The notes: generated by a model not told the origin, from the sequence alone. DNA of 14,519 nt from an uncultured Collinsella sp. (GCA_900752015.1 CAADTZ010000005.1:1-14519), one strand, 5' to 3'. Shown: positions 6,164-13,578, counted from the stretch's first letter. Program-made: numbers and translations.

Positions 6164-7363
6164 ATGGCTTCATCCCCGAGCTACATACCGTACCTATGCG
6201 TGGCAGCGGCGGCCTTTATCACGACCTTCCTCACGGTACCCCTGGTCAAGCGCCTGGCAATCAAGCTCGACGCCGTCGACTATCCTTCTAAGCGCCGCAT
6301 CAACACCAAGCCCATCCCGCGTTTGGGCGGAACGGCGGTGTTTTTGGGCCTGGTCGTCGCCTGCACTGTGCAAATCCTAGGCACCTGGTACCTGGGTTGG
6401 CCGCCCGTTTTGGTGCCCCACCCCCGTCTGCACATCAGCTACCCCATACTTGCGCTTTCTTTTACCGTTATCTTTGCGACCGGCGCTATCGACGACGTCT
6501 TCCAGCTCACGCCCAAGCAAAAGCTGGCCGGACAGGTCCTCGCCGCGCTTATCGCCTGCATGGGCGGCCTGCGGATCGGCGTCATCGTCAACCCGTTTGC
6601 TCCCGGCGAGATCATGCTCGGATGGCTCGCCTACCCCATTACCGTGATCTATCTGGTGGCATTCACCAACATCATTAACCTCATCGACGGCCTCGACGGC
6701 TTGGCCACGGGCATCTGCGGCATCGCATCGTTCACCATGTTTTCGATGGCTGTTCTCTCGGGCCGCATCGACGCCGCCGCGCTCTCCATTGCGCTCTTTG
6801 GCGCCTGTCTGGCCTTTTTGCGCTACAACTTCAACCCCGCAAGCATCTTCTTGGGCGACTCGGGGTCGTTGCTTCTGGGCTTTGCGCTGGGCTCCATCTC
6901 GCTGCTCAACGTGAGCCGCACCGCCGCACTCACCTCGCTTATCATCCCGCTCATCGTTGCAGGCGTGCCCATCATCGACACGTTTAGCGCCATTGTGCGC
7001 CGCAAGCGCGCCCACATTAGCATCGGGCAGGCCGACAAGGGCCACATCCACCACCGCCTGATCCAAGAAGGCTACAACCAAAAACAGGCCGTGCTGCTCA
7101 TCTATGCCTGGTGCATCATGCTTTCGGCCGGCGCCGCCGCGATTAACCAGGTCGAGGTGCCCATGCGCGTGCTCATCTTTACCGTGCTCGCCATTGGCTC
7201 GGCGGCCTTCGCCAAGCATCTACATCTATTTGAGCCCGTGCTGCTCCACCATTACAACAAGCGCACGCACGAGGACGAGCTGGTAACCCCCGACGACCCC
7301 GCTTTTAAGCAAGAAGAGCAAGCAGCCGAGGAACGTAAAGAAGAGCGCCACCACAAGCTCTAG
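6164..7363 (+). CDS. Undecaprenyl-phosphate N-acetylhexosamine-1-phosphate transferase (WecA/TagO, MraY superfamily)
   Basis: It is a polytopic inner-membrane enzyme that moves a sugar-1-phosphate from a UDP-sugar to undecaprenyl phosphate, the first step in making a cell-wall glycopolymer. The diagnostic cytoplasmic motifs, numbered from the ATG at 6164, are GAIDDVF with Asp110-Asp111, NLIDGLDGLA at 172-181, FLGDSGS ending near 235 and HIHHRL at 294-299. The last distinguishes WecA/TagO types from MraY. About ten hydrophobic segments and a charged, Glu-rich cytoplasmic tail (from about 350) complete 399 residues, a usual length plus a longer tail. The ATG has only a weak ribosome site. A TTG at 6146 is the alternative. 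No other wall-polymer genes are present, so the product polymer and sugar (GlcNAc most often) remain unknown. Confidence 0.87.
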   Translation: MASSPSYIPYLCVAAAAFITTFLTVPLVKRLAIKLDAVDYPSKRRINTKPIPRLGGTAVFLGLVVACTVQILGTWYLGWPPVLVPHPRLHISYPILALSFTVIFATGAIDDVFQLTPKQKLAGQVLAALIACMGGLRIGVIVNPFAPGEIMLGWLAYPITVIYLVAFTNIINLIDGLDGLATGICGIASFTMFSMAVLSGRIDAAALSIALFGACLAFLRYNFNPASIFLGDSGSLLLGFALGSISLLNVSRTAALTSLIIPLIVAGVPIIDTFSAIVRRKRAHISIGQADKGHIHHRLIQEGYNQKQAVLLIYAWCIMLSAGAAAINQVEVPMRVLIFTVLAIGSAAFAKHLHLFEPVLLHHYNKRTHEDELVTPDDPAFKQEEQAAEERKEERHHKL

Positions 7364-7524
7364 GATAAGCTGCCGAGGATGCGCCCAGGCGCCGCTGGCC
7401 AAGCGCAGCCGCGCCGCACCCATCGCACAAGCCACCCCTCTCCAGCCCCTCGCCTACTTACGACCCGCCCCTTTTCAATAAACGCGTTATCATCTTGACC
7501 CATGAACATACGTTAGGAGCAATC

Positions 7525-8574
7525 ATGCCAAACGAGAACAGCTACGAAGTCGCGTTGCAAAAGAGCAACGCCATTCGCGAGGGCCTGGCCAAGACGCCCG
7601 AGAAGTTCACCATGCTTACCGGCGACCGCCCCACCGGCCGCCTGCACCTGGGCCACTACTTTGGCACCCTCAAGGGCCGCGTTGAGCTGCAGAACATGGG
7701 CGCCAAGACCAACGTGCTCATCGCCGACTACCAGGTCATCACCGACCGCGACACCACCGAGCACATCCAGGACAACGTGTACAACATGGTCATGGACTAC
7801 CTTGCCTGCGGCATTGACCCCGACAAGACCATGATCTACGCGCACTCCGCCGTGCCCGCCGCCAACCAGCTTATGCTGCCGTTCCTGTCGCTGGTCTCCG
7901 AGGCCGAGCTGGCGCGCAACCCCACCGTCAAGGCCGAGATGGAGGCCTCGGGCCACGAACTCACCGGCCTTCTGCTCACCTACCCGGTGCACCAGGCCTG
8001 CGACATCCTGTTCTGCAAGGGCAACGTGGTGCCCGTCGGCCGCGACCAGCTGCCGCACATCGAGCTCACCCGCACCGTCGCCCGCCGCTTTAACAACCGC
8101 TACGGCAAGGTGTTCCCCGAGGTCGACGCGCTGCTGTCCGAGACCCCGCTGCTGCCCGGCCTGGACGGCCGCAAGATGAGCAAGAGCTACGGTAATGCCA
8201 TCAATATCTCGATGACCGCCGAGGAGACGGCCAAGCGCATCAAGAAGAGCCAGACCGACTCCGAGCGCATGATCACGTTCGATCCCGAGAACCGCCCCGG
8301 CGTGTCCGGCCTGCTTTCGACGGCCGCCATCTGCACCGGCCGTTCCGAGGTCGAGATTGCCGAGGAGATTGGCATGGGCGGCTCCGGCCAGCTCAAGAAG
8401 TACGTGACCGAGGCCGTCAACGAGTACTTCGCGCCGATCCGCGAGCGTCGCCAGCGCTACGAGAACGATCTGGACTATGTGAAAGACGTGCTGCACGAAG
8501 GCAACCGTCGCGCCAACGAGATCGCCGAGCAGACCCTGGCCGAGGTTCGGGACGCCATGGGCATGGTGTACTAG
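7525..8574 (+). CDS. trpS: Tryptophanyl-tRNA synthetase
   Basis: It charges tRNA-Trp with tryptophan using ATP in the cytoplasm (class I synthetase). The HIGH-type signature is HLGH at residues 41-44, inside TGDRPTGRLHLGHYFGTLK. The second signature is a perfect KMSKS at 217-221, preceded by LLPGLDGR. The 349-residue length is usual. The start is the ATG at 7525-7527, with TAGGAG six nt upstream. An in-frame ATG ten codons earlier (7495-7503 region) lacks a site and would include it. It is 161 bp after the wall-polymer gene, with a possible TATCAT -10 box near 7488, so it is probably its own unit. I saw no T-box leader in that short space. Strong codon bias towards GC-ending codons suits high expression. 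Confidence 0.96.
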   Translation: MPNENSYEVALQKSNAIREGLAKTPEKFTMLTGDRPTGRLHLGHYFGTLKGRVELQNMGAKTNVLIADYQVITDRDTTEHIQDNVYNMVMDYLACGIDPDKTMIYAHSAVPAANQLMLPFLSLVSEAELARNPTVKAEMEASGHELTGLLLTYPVHQACDILFCKGNVVPVGRDQLPHIELTRTVARRFNNRYGKVFPEVDALLSETPLLPGLDGRKMSKSYGNAINISMTAEETAKRIKKSQTDSERMITFDPENRPGVSGLLSTAAICTGRSEVEIAEEIGMGGSGQLKKYVTEAVNEYFAPIRERRQRYENDLDYVKDVLHEGNRRANEIAEQTLAEVRDAMGMVY

Positions 8575-8609
8575 ACCGATCTGCTGGCTTGAGCTTTCGA
8601 TTGCTTTAG

Positions 8610-8636
8610 GGCGGGCGCTACGGCGTCCGCCTTTTT
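8610..8636 (+). terminator. Intrinsic terminator of trpS
   Basis: GGCGGGCGC (8610-8618), loop TACG and GCGTCCGCC (8623-8631) form a 9-bp stem with one G-U pair, followed by five T residues (8632-8636). It starts 35 nt after the trpS stop codon. Confidence 0.9.
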
Positions 8637-8684
8637 GGTGCCCGACCGGTTCGGCTCCGCCCATTGCACTCCCCCGACAAACGA

Positions 8685-8724
8685 GAACGGGGCCGCCGGC
8701 AGTCAGATGCCAGCGGGCCCGTTC
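8685..8724 (-). other. Imperfect 17-bp hairpin
   Basis: Arms 8685-8701 and 8708-8724 (GAACGGG...GGCA type) pair over 17 positions around a 6-nt loop. As minus-strand RNA only one C-C mismatch and one U-G remain, whereas plus-strand RNA has two real mismatches, so the fold is better preserved on minus. The loop holds the TGA that ends the decayed reading frame at 8703. No good T-run follows. Confidence 0.5.
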
Positions 8725-8871
8725 CCGAAGTACACCGTTGAATCGCACAGAGGGGAGGGATGCGAATCAAACTCAACAGGGCAGGCTTTTTCATCGCCTA
8801 TTGCCTGCTCCGTTGCTGAATACAATATAGTTCACCATGGTTTACTTTGTAGCGTCAATATACGCCGCCAT
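8703..8871 (-). pseudogene. Frameshifted remnant of a short reading frame, possibly a dispersed repeat
   Basis: On the minus strand an ATG at 8869-8871 follows GGAGAAGGT and opens MAAYIDATK, then TAA. The same frame resumes as TMVNYIVFSNGAG and stops two codons later. In another phase the sequence continues as GDEKACPVEFDSHPSPLC and STVYFGNGPAGI to a TGA at 8703-8705. Removing 7 bp (AATAGGC, next to another AGGC) joins the two parts into 53 codons with one internal TAA. I have an unverified impression that the C-terminal peptide recurs in predicted Collinsella proteins, which would make this a repeat and not a gene. Function is unknown. Confidence 0.35.
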
Positions 8872-8910
8872 ACCTTCTCCATAAGTTAACCCCGGTAAAC
8901 CTGTAACGGA

Positions 8911-8949
8911 AAACCACCACATAGGGAACAGGCACCTTTGTGGTGGTTT
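8911..8949. repeat. Family A hairpin repeat, copy 1, after the MGMT-family gene (probable terminator)
   Basis: Arms 8911-8925 (AAACCACCACATAGG) and 8935-8949 (CCTTTGTGGTGGTTT) pair over 15 bp with one mismatch. The loop is GAACAGGCA. On minus the hairpin begins 17 nt after the MGMT stop and ends in TTT, as an intrinsic terminator would. The loop has one change from the other copies. Confidence 0.75.
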
Positions 8950-8966
8950 TGGCCGCGGCAGAGCTG

Positions 8967-9287
8967 CTAGAGTCCGGCAGACCAACGACAGGCGGCCAAG
9001 TCGACGTGCATGTCGTCCTTAAACGCCACACCCTCCCCTAGCAAAAGCTCACGTTGAGCATCGGGACCGCCAAAAACAAAACCCTCACAGATACGGCCGT
9101 CGGCAAACACCACGCGGTGACAGGGAATCTCGCCGGGGCGCGGATTGCTATGCAGGGCATACCCCACGTACCGCGCACTTCGCGGACGACCGGCGAGCAG
9201 CGCCACCTGACCATACGTGGCGACCATCCCCTCGGGGATCTGCTCGACCACCTCGTACACCCGCTCAAAAAAGCCCTCAGACGCCAT
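8967..9287 (-). CDS. MGMT-family DNA alkyl-damage protein (short form)
   Basis: It is related to the DNA-binding/active-site domain of O6-alkylguanine-DNA alkyltransferase. Visible elements are ATYGQVA at 23-29, the GRPRSARYVGYAL recognition helix at 33-45 with the arginine-finger region, and PCHRV at 55-59. Cys56 is the alkyl acceptor in true transferases, so this is not the Trp-bearing alkyltransferase-like (ATL) type. At 106 residues it lacks the N-terminal domain of Ada-C/Ogt (about 165-170 aa), so it could be a minimal methyltransferase or a damage sensor. The ATG at 9285-9287 follows AAAGGAG six nt upstream. It lies between two family A hairpins, and only about 30 bp separate the upstream hairpin from the start, so promoter space is tight. 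Confidence 0.85.
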   Translation of the reverse strand: MASEGFFERVYEVVEQIPEGMVATYGQVALLAGRPRSARYVGYALHSNPRPGEIPCHRVVFADGRICEGFVFGGPDAQRELLLGEGVAFKDDMHVDLAACRWSAGL

Positions 9288-9316
9288 CGCATGCTCCTTT
9301 CAACCGAAACAAGCAT

Positions 9317-9355
9317 AAACCACCAAAAAGGTGCCTGTCCCCTTTGTGGTGGTTT
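9317..9355. repeat. Family A hairpin repeat, copy 2, after degV (probable terminator)
   Basis: Arms 9317-9331 and 9341-9355 pair over 15 bp with one mismatch. The loop is TGCCTGTCC, the reverse complement of the copy 3 loop, so this copy is inverted. It starts 12 nt after the degV stop on the minus strand and ends in TTT. Confidence 0.75.
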
Positions 9356-9366
9356 TGACCGGAAAG

Positions 9367-10221
9367 CTAGTTGGCGGGGCGGAAGAAAGCTACGGCTACG
9401 GCGCCGGGGCCCACGTGGGTGCCGATGGTGGCGCCAATGGTGTGGATGGGCAGCTCGTTCTCGGTGTGTCCAGCCCACAGTGCCGCGCTGTCCTCGATAT
9501 ACTTCTTGAGCACGGCGTCCGAAAGGCCCGTATAGCCCAGCGCCAGCGGCATGGAAAAGTCGACGCCGCCCGCTTTTTCGACCTTCTGGTTGAGCAGGTT
9601 ACGGCCGTTCTTGGAACCGCGCGCCTTGCCCAGCTGCACGATCAGGCCGTCCTCGGCGGCCACCACGGGCTTAACGTTGAGCAGCGTGCCCACAGCGCCC
9701 GCAGCAGCAGACAGGCGACCGCCACGCACCAAGTACTCCAGCGTCTCGAGCAGGCCGATGACGACCACACGGTCGCGCACGGCCTCGACGGCCGCCGCGA
9801 TCTGGGCCGCGCTACGGCCCTCGTCCACCAAGCGCAGCGCATACTCGACCAGCACGCGCTCGCCCAGGGTGACGTTGTTGCTATCTACCACGAACACGTC
9901 GCCGCCCGGCGCCTCGGCAAGTGCGGTACGGGCACTCTGATTGGTGCCCGAAAGCTTGGCGCCAACGGTAATAATCACTGCCTCGTCGCCGGCCTCACGC
10001 GCCTCGGCAATCGCCTGCGAAAACGCGCACGGGTTGACCTGGCCGGTCTTGGGCAGCTCATCGCGCTCCACGAGCATCTCGTAAAAGCGCTGGTGATCGA
10101 TGTCGACGCCATCCATGTACACATCGGTGCCAAAGGTGACGGACAGCGGCAGAACACGCAGAGCGGGGTGCTCAGCCGGCGACATATCGCTCGCGGAATC
10201 GGTAATAATACGAATGGACAT
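9367..10221 (-). CDS. DegV family fatty-acid-binding protein
   Basis: DegV proteins (FakB-related) bind a fatty acid and can present it to the kinase FakA, although many members are uncharacterised. The N-terminal IITDSASDM (5-13) and the lipid-binding TVGAKLSGTNQSA segment (85-97, serine at 91) are typical. LETLEYLVRGGRLS and a late LGYTG segment also fit. Length 284 residues is standard. The ATG at 10219-10221 follows AAAGGA at good spacing. A frame to 10326 adds a non-homologous leader and is rejected. The marR gene ends 119 bp upstream with no T-run hairpin between, so the two may share a transcript. No FakA kinase gene is in the window, so the partner is unknown. Confidence 0.9.
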   Translation of the reverse strand: MSIRIITDSASDMSPAEHPALRVLPLSVTFGTDVYMDGVDIDHQRFYEMLVERDELPKTGQVNPCAFSQAIAEAREAGDEAVIITVGAKLSGTNQSARTALAEAPGGDVFVVDSNNVTLGERVLVEYALRLVDEGRSAAQIAAAVEAVRDRVVVIGLLETLEYLVRGGRLSAAAGAVGTLLNVKPVVAAEDGLIVQLGKARGSKNGRNLLNQKVEKAGGVDFSMPLALGYTGLSDAVLKKYIEDSAALWAGHTENELPIHTIGATIGTHVGPGAVAVAFFRPAN

Positions 10222-10340
10222 AGCGAATCCTTTCTTGCGCGGACCTCGCGCGGGGAATTTTGACAGCAATGCCCCGGCACGGTATACGCGCTCAAACGGG
10301 ACTATGCAGTTGTTAATTGGAAGCAAATGCCTTGGCGGCC

Positions 10341-10790
10341 TTAGATCTCGCGCAGGGTGTTGAGAATCGTGCGCAGCGACGCATACATCTGCTCGCGCTG
10401 CTCCACACCCATAGCCTTACCGGTGGTATCGAGCACCTCGCGAATGATGCGGTCCGCCTCGCTCATGCTCTCGCCGCCCAGAGCGGTCAGGCGCACCGGA
10501 GCACGATACTTAACGGCGGCATCGCCCGAATCATCGACCTCGACGTAGCCACCCTCCTCCAGATGCGCGAGCGTACGTGAGACGGCGGCGCGGGTCACGC
10601 CTGCCATGCGAGCCAGGTCGGCGCCAGTCAGGCCGTCCTTGCTGCGCTCAAGATAGTACAGGCACATAACGTCGGAGCCCTTGAGACCCAGCCTTGCGCC
10701 CTCAGACGTCTTAATGCGCTGGATCTCCTTGTAGAGTCCGCTGATCAGTCCGACAAAGTCCTCGAAACGTGTCTCGTCGCTCTGCTGCAT
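10341..10790 (-). CDS. MarR family transcriptional regulator
   Basis: A 149-residue winged-helix regulator, expected to act as a DNA-binding dimer. The helix-turn-helix spans about 54-86 (GLTGADLARMAGVTRAAVSR then LAHLEEGGYVEV). The beta wing is about 83-105, with flanking helices that would form the dimer interface. The ATG at 10788-10790 has AAAGG only about 13 nt upstream, a loose spacing. The ligand is not predictable. It is probably cotranscribed with degV, which may be its target or an unrelated passenger. A GCATAATGC palindrome at 10813-10821 upstream could be an operator, but it is short and weakly supported. Confidence 0.9.
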   Translation of the reverse strand: MQQSDETRFEDFVGLISGLYKEIQRIKTSEGARLGLKGSDVMCLYYLERSKDGLTGADLARMAGVTRAAVSRTLAHLEEGGYVEVDDSGDAAVKYRAPVRLTALGGESMSEADRIIREVLDTTGKAMGVEQREQMYASLRTILNTLREI

Positions 10791-10895
10791 GGGAGACGAC
10801 CGCCTTTCGCTTGCATAATGCTAACGGGTAAACATCTTAGTCGCATAAGGCGAAACCCATACCCAAATACCCCATTTGTTAACCCATCATCATAA

Positions 10896-10934
10896 AAACC
10901 ACCACAAAGGGGACAGGCACCTTTGTGGTGGTTT
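10896..10934. repeat. Family A hairpin repeat, copy 3, after the B3/4 gene (probable terminator)
   Basis: Arms AAACCACCACAAAGG (10896-10910) and its exact complement (10920-10934) form a perfect 15-bp stem with loop GGACAGGCA. It lies 26 nt after the B3/4 stop on minus and is followed there by further T residues (TTTTT in all). Confidence 0.8.
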
Positions 10935-10960
10935 GGGGCATCAATAGGTTCTAGGCGCCG

Positions 10961-11680
10961 CTACAGCTCCACGCAAGGATTGTCGCGGGTCACAAGCGTC
11001 TTAATGACAACCGTCGCTCCCAGATAGCGCTCAAGCAGCTCGGCTAAGCGATCGATCGCAGCCTGGCAATCCCCCATCCGCTCGGGCTCCACGCACTCAA
11101 TCGCTAGGAACGCATCGGCCGAATCATCGGACAGCGCCGTGCGAACGCCGTCGCGCCAGTTCCAGCAGCGGCACACAGCGCCCGCATCATCGATGTAGGC
11201 GAGCTCGCCGGGCAGCGTCGGATCATCCGTCTCCTCGCCAAGCGGCAAGAACGCATCGCCACCGTCGGTCACCTTCAGGCGAAGGTCCCCCTCGATCGCA
11301 TGCAGATCCTCGCCTCCCACGGGCAGCGCGTAGGTCAGCGACACCGTGTTGTAAATATTCACCGCGGGCGTAATGTGGCCCACCGGCTTGCCTTTGAGCA
11401 CGCGTTTGAGCAAGTTCTCGATCGAGCAGCGCGCGCCTTTCTTGGTCTTGAACAGACGATAGGCCTCGCGCCATGCCCTGACCGGTGCGTTCTCGCTGAT
11501 AGTGACGCTGGTCAGATGACGCTCCGCATCGATATTGGCGCGGTCGAGCAACGCCGCAATCGCATCCACGTCCTCTTGAGGAATCTGAGCCGTGGGCTTC
11601 ATGCCCTCCACGACCACAACACCGACCGCTGCCTGCGGAAACAGCTCCCAGAATGAATCCTCGGCAATAAAGCTCTTCAT
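10961..11680 (-). CDS. B3/4 domain-containing protein (COG3382 type)
   Basis: The B3/4 fold is shared with the editing module of the phenylalanyl-tRNA synthetase beta chain, and stand-alone members are thought to act on mischarged aminoacyl-tRNA, though this is rarely shown. The product has 239 residues, with the domain from about 58 to 205. The signature region is PAVNIYNTVSLTYALPVGGE at 105-124, followed by DLHAIEGDLRLKV and a GDAFLPLG segment. I chose the ATG at 11678-11680 because AGGGAG lies five nt before it. An ATG five codons upstream contains that site. No synthetase gene is adjacent. It has its own promoter at 11825-11853 and a leader of about 140 nt with several hairpins. Confidence 0.82.
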   Translation of the reverse strand: MKSFIAEDSFWELFPQAAVGVVVVEGMKPTAQIPQEDVDAIAALLDRANIDAERHLTSVTISENAPVRAWREAYRLFKTKKGARCSIENLLKRVLKGKPVGHITPAVNIYNTVSLTYALPVGGEDLHAIEGDLRLKVTDGGDAFLPLGEETDDPTLPGELAYIDDAGAVCRCWNWRDGVRTALSDDSADAFLAIECVEPERMGDCQAAIDRLAELLERYLGATVVIKTLVTRDNPCVEL

Positions 11681-11712
11681 ACGCTCTCCCTTCATTGTGC
11701 GCGCCCGAGTGA

Positions 11713-11811
11713 GGGCGCCTAAACAAAAAGCGCCCTTACAACGGCCACCTTCAAAGTCCTACGGTGCCGTCACAAGAACGCTTGCGCTGTCCCCATCCGG
11801 AGAAGGGGACG
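11713..11811 (-). promoter_or_regulatory. Structured leader of the B3/4 gene
   Basis: The minus-strand leader can form GTCCCC/GGGGAC (11806-11811 with 11790-11795), CGGCACC/GGTGGCCG with one bulge (about 11744-11769) and GGGCGC/GCGCCC (11730-11735 with 11713-11718). AGCGC near 11787 could instead pair with GCGCT at about 11728-11733, leaving a TTTTTGTTT tail, that is, a terminator competing with the last hairpin. It does not match a riboswitch class I recognise. The GGTGG segment only loosely resembles a T-box. Confidence 0.35.
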
Positions 11812-11824
11812 ATATGTCAGGCGT

Positions 11825-11853
11825 ATTGTAACCCGAGTCATCCACACGAGCAA
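11825..11853 (-). promoter_or_regulatory. Candidate promoter of the B3/4 gene
   Basis: On minus, TTGCTC (11848-11853) and TACAAT (11825-11830) are 17 bp apart. The -35 box overlaps the outer base of the family A hairpin that ends pckA transcription, so one unit ends where the next begins. Start near 11818. Confidence 0.55.
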
Positions 11854-11888
11854 AACCACCACAAAGGTGCCTGTCCCCTTTGTGGTGG
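11853..11888. repeat. Family A hairpin repeat, copy 4, after pckA (probable terminator)
   Basis: Left arm AAACCACCACAAAGG (11853-11867), loop TGCCTGTCC, right arm CCTTTGTGGTGG (11877-11888). Twelve base pairs are perfect and the outermost three are lost. It lies 19 nt after the pckA stop on the minus strand and is followed there by TTTT. Orientation is that of copy 2. Confidence 0.75.
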
Positions 11889-11907
11889 ATATGGACTCAC
11901 GGCGAAG

Positions 11908-13578
11908 CTAGTGGCGGAGTCCCAGCAGGCCGCGGCCGTGATGACGGGCCTCGGCGGACACCTGGGCGTGCGGGCCGGCGGCTTTGACGGACTCGGGCAG
12001 GTGCGAGTACTTCTTCTCGAAGTTCTCCTCGAACATCACGGCCAAGTTGTGCGCGGCCTCGTCGTAGCGAGCGGTGCTCTGCCAATACTGGCGCGGCACC
12101 AGGATGCCGTCGGGTACGCCGTGGCACGTGGTGGGAATGTCGACGTTAAAGATGTCGTCGTGCACGAACTCGCTGTCCTCGATGGTACCGTCGAGGGCGC
12201 GGGCCACCAGGGCGCGCGTGTAGGCAAGCTCGATGCGATGACCCACGCCGTAGCCGCCGCCAATCCAGCCGGTGTTGACCAGGTACACGCGCGTGCGGCC
12301 GTCGGCAATGCGCTCGCCAAGCATCTTGGCGTAAACCATGGGGTCGAGCGGCATAAACGGCTCGCCGAACAGCGAAGAGAACGTGGGCGTGGGCTCGGTG
12401 ACGCCGACCTCGGTGCCGGGAATCTTAGCCGTAAAGCCCGTCACAAAGTGGTACATGGCGGCATCGGCCGTCAGACGCGAGATGGGCGGCAGCACGCCAA
12501 AAGCGTCGCAAGTCAGGAACAGCACGACACTCGGAGTGGTGCCCATGCCCTTAGTCCACGCGTTAGGAATGTGCTCCACGGGATAGGCCACGCGCGTGTT
12601 GTGCGTGATCGAGATGTCATCGTAGTTGGGCTTGCGGTTCTCGTCGAGCACCACGTTTTCGCAGATCGCGCCAAAGCGGACAGCGTTGAAGATCTCGGGC
12701 TCGTGGAAGGCGTCCAGGCCCTCGCATTTGGCGTAGCAGCCACCCTCGATATTGAAGATGCCCATGTCGGACCAACCGTGCTCGTCGTCGCCGATCAGTA
12801 GGCGCGTGGGGTTGGCCGAAAGCGTGGTCTTGCCGGTACCGGACAGGCCAAAGAACACGGCGGTCTCGTGCGTGACGGGGTCCATGCTGGCCGAGCAGTG
12901 CATGGGCAGCACGTCGTCCTCGACGGGCAGCAGGTAGTTCATGACGCTAAAGATCGACTTTTTAATCTCGCCGGAGTAGCCGGTGCCGGCGACCAGAATC
13001 ACGCGTTCCTGGAAGTTGATGACCACGGCGGCGCTAGAGTTGAGGCCCTTGATGGCGGGGTCGCACTGGTAGCCAGGTGCGGCGAGCACGCAAAAGTCCG
13101 GCTCGCCGGTGCGCGCGATTTCGCGGGCAAGCGGGCGGGCGAGCATCTGCTTAATAAAGAGCGCCTGGCTGGCACGCTCGCAGGCAACGAGCAGTCGACG
13201 CGTGTGGTTGCGGTCGGCGCCTGCCATGCCGCGGGTGACGAACACGTCGCGCTCGTTGAGATAGTCGACGATGCCGGCCTTGATGGCCTCATAGCTCTCG
13301 ACGGACAGCGGGCGATTGACGGCGCCCCAGGCAATCTTGTCGTGAACATCGGGGGTGTCAACGATAAAGCGATCGTTGGGAGAACGACCAGTGCGCTCCC
13401 CCGTCTCAATCACCAGCGCGCCGTTGGATGCCATGCGGCCTTCTTCGCGGCGGATAGCGTGCTCGACGAGCTCCGCGGCGGGTAGATCGACCAGCAGACG
13501 GGGCTGATTCTCGGCGGGGTCTTCAACGAGCGTAATACCAAAGTTGGACAAAACTTCTGCAGGGGTAACACCAGGCAT
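11908..13578 (-). CDS. pckA: Phosphoenolpyruvate carboxykinase (ATP type)
   Basis: It interconverts oxaloacetate + ATP with phosphoenolpyruvate + CO2 + ADP. In anaerobes it often runs towards oxaloacetate to fix CO2 and make ATP. Motifs from the chosen ATG are TGRSPNDRF at 63-71, GTGYSGEIKKS at 198-208, the kinase-1a P-loop GLSGTGKT at 244-251 and the metal-binding GDDEHGWSD from 263. This P-loop form is that of the ATP enzyme, not the GTP one. Length 556 residues is slightly longer than the usual 530-540, with a Gly/His/Arg-rich C-terminal tail. The ATG at 13576-13578 follows AAAGGAGG, an excellent site. A frame extending 38 codons upstream is rejected. A 16-bp palindrome lies 74 bp upstream. 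Confidence 0.96.
   Translation of the reverse strand: MPGVTPAEVLSNFGITLVEDPAENQPRLLVDLPAAELVEHAIRREEGRMASNGALVIETGERTGRSPNDRFIVDTPDVHDKIAWGAVNRPLSVESYEAIKAGIVDYLNERDVFVTRGMAGADRNHTRRLLVACERASQALFIKQMLARPLAREIARTGEPDFCVLAAPGYQCDPAIKGLNSSAAVVINFQERVILVAGTGYSGEIKKSIFSVMNYLLPVEDDVLPMHCSASMDPVTHETAVFFGLSGTGKTTLSANPTRLLIGDDEHGWSDMGIFNIEGGCYAKCEGLDAFHEPEIFNAVRFGAICENVVLDENRKPNYDDISITHNTRVAYPVEHIPNAWTKGMGTTPSVVLFLTCDAFGVLPPISRLTADAAMYHFVTGFTAKIPGTEVGVTEPTPTFSSLFGEPFMPLDPMVYAKMLGERIADGRTRVYLVNTGWIGGGYGVGHRIELAYTRALVARALDGTIEDSEFVHDDIFNVDIPTTCHGVPDGILVPRQYWQSTARYDEAAHNLAVMFEENFEKKYSHLPESVKAAGPHAQVSAEARHHGRGLLGLRH

Noticed and set aside
6377..8748. Long minus-strand frames opposite the glycosyl-phosphate transferase and trpS
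   Set aside because: Antisense shadows, low-complexity Val/Gly/His composition, no ribosome sites or motifs.
8685..8760. Selenocysteine-type tRNA, from a GGGGCCGCC-like string
   Set aside because: No acceptor, D or T arm can be formed. The string belongs to the imperfect hairpin.
11713..11770. T-box riboswitch before the B3/4 gene
   Set aside because: The GGTGG segment only loosely matches a T-box sequence, and the leader is too short to hold a full stem I with specifier loop.
8911..11888. CRISPR array from the repeated palindromes
   Set aside because: Spacing is hundreds of bases with genes between copies, orientation alternates and no cas genes are present.
9331..13485. Plus-strand frames opposite degV, pckA and the B3/4 gene
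   Set aside because: Antisense shadows. Some begin inside the family A repeats, which gives similar false N-termini.
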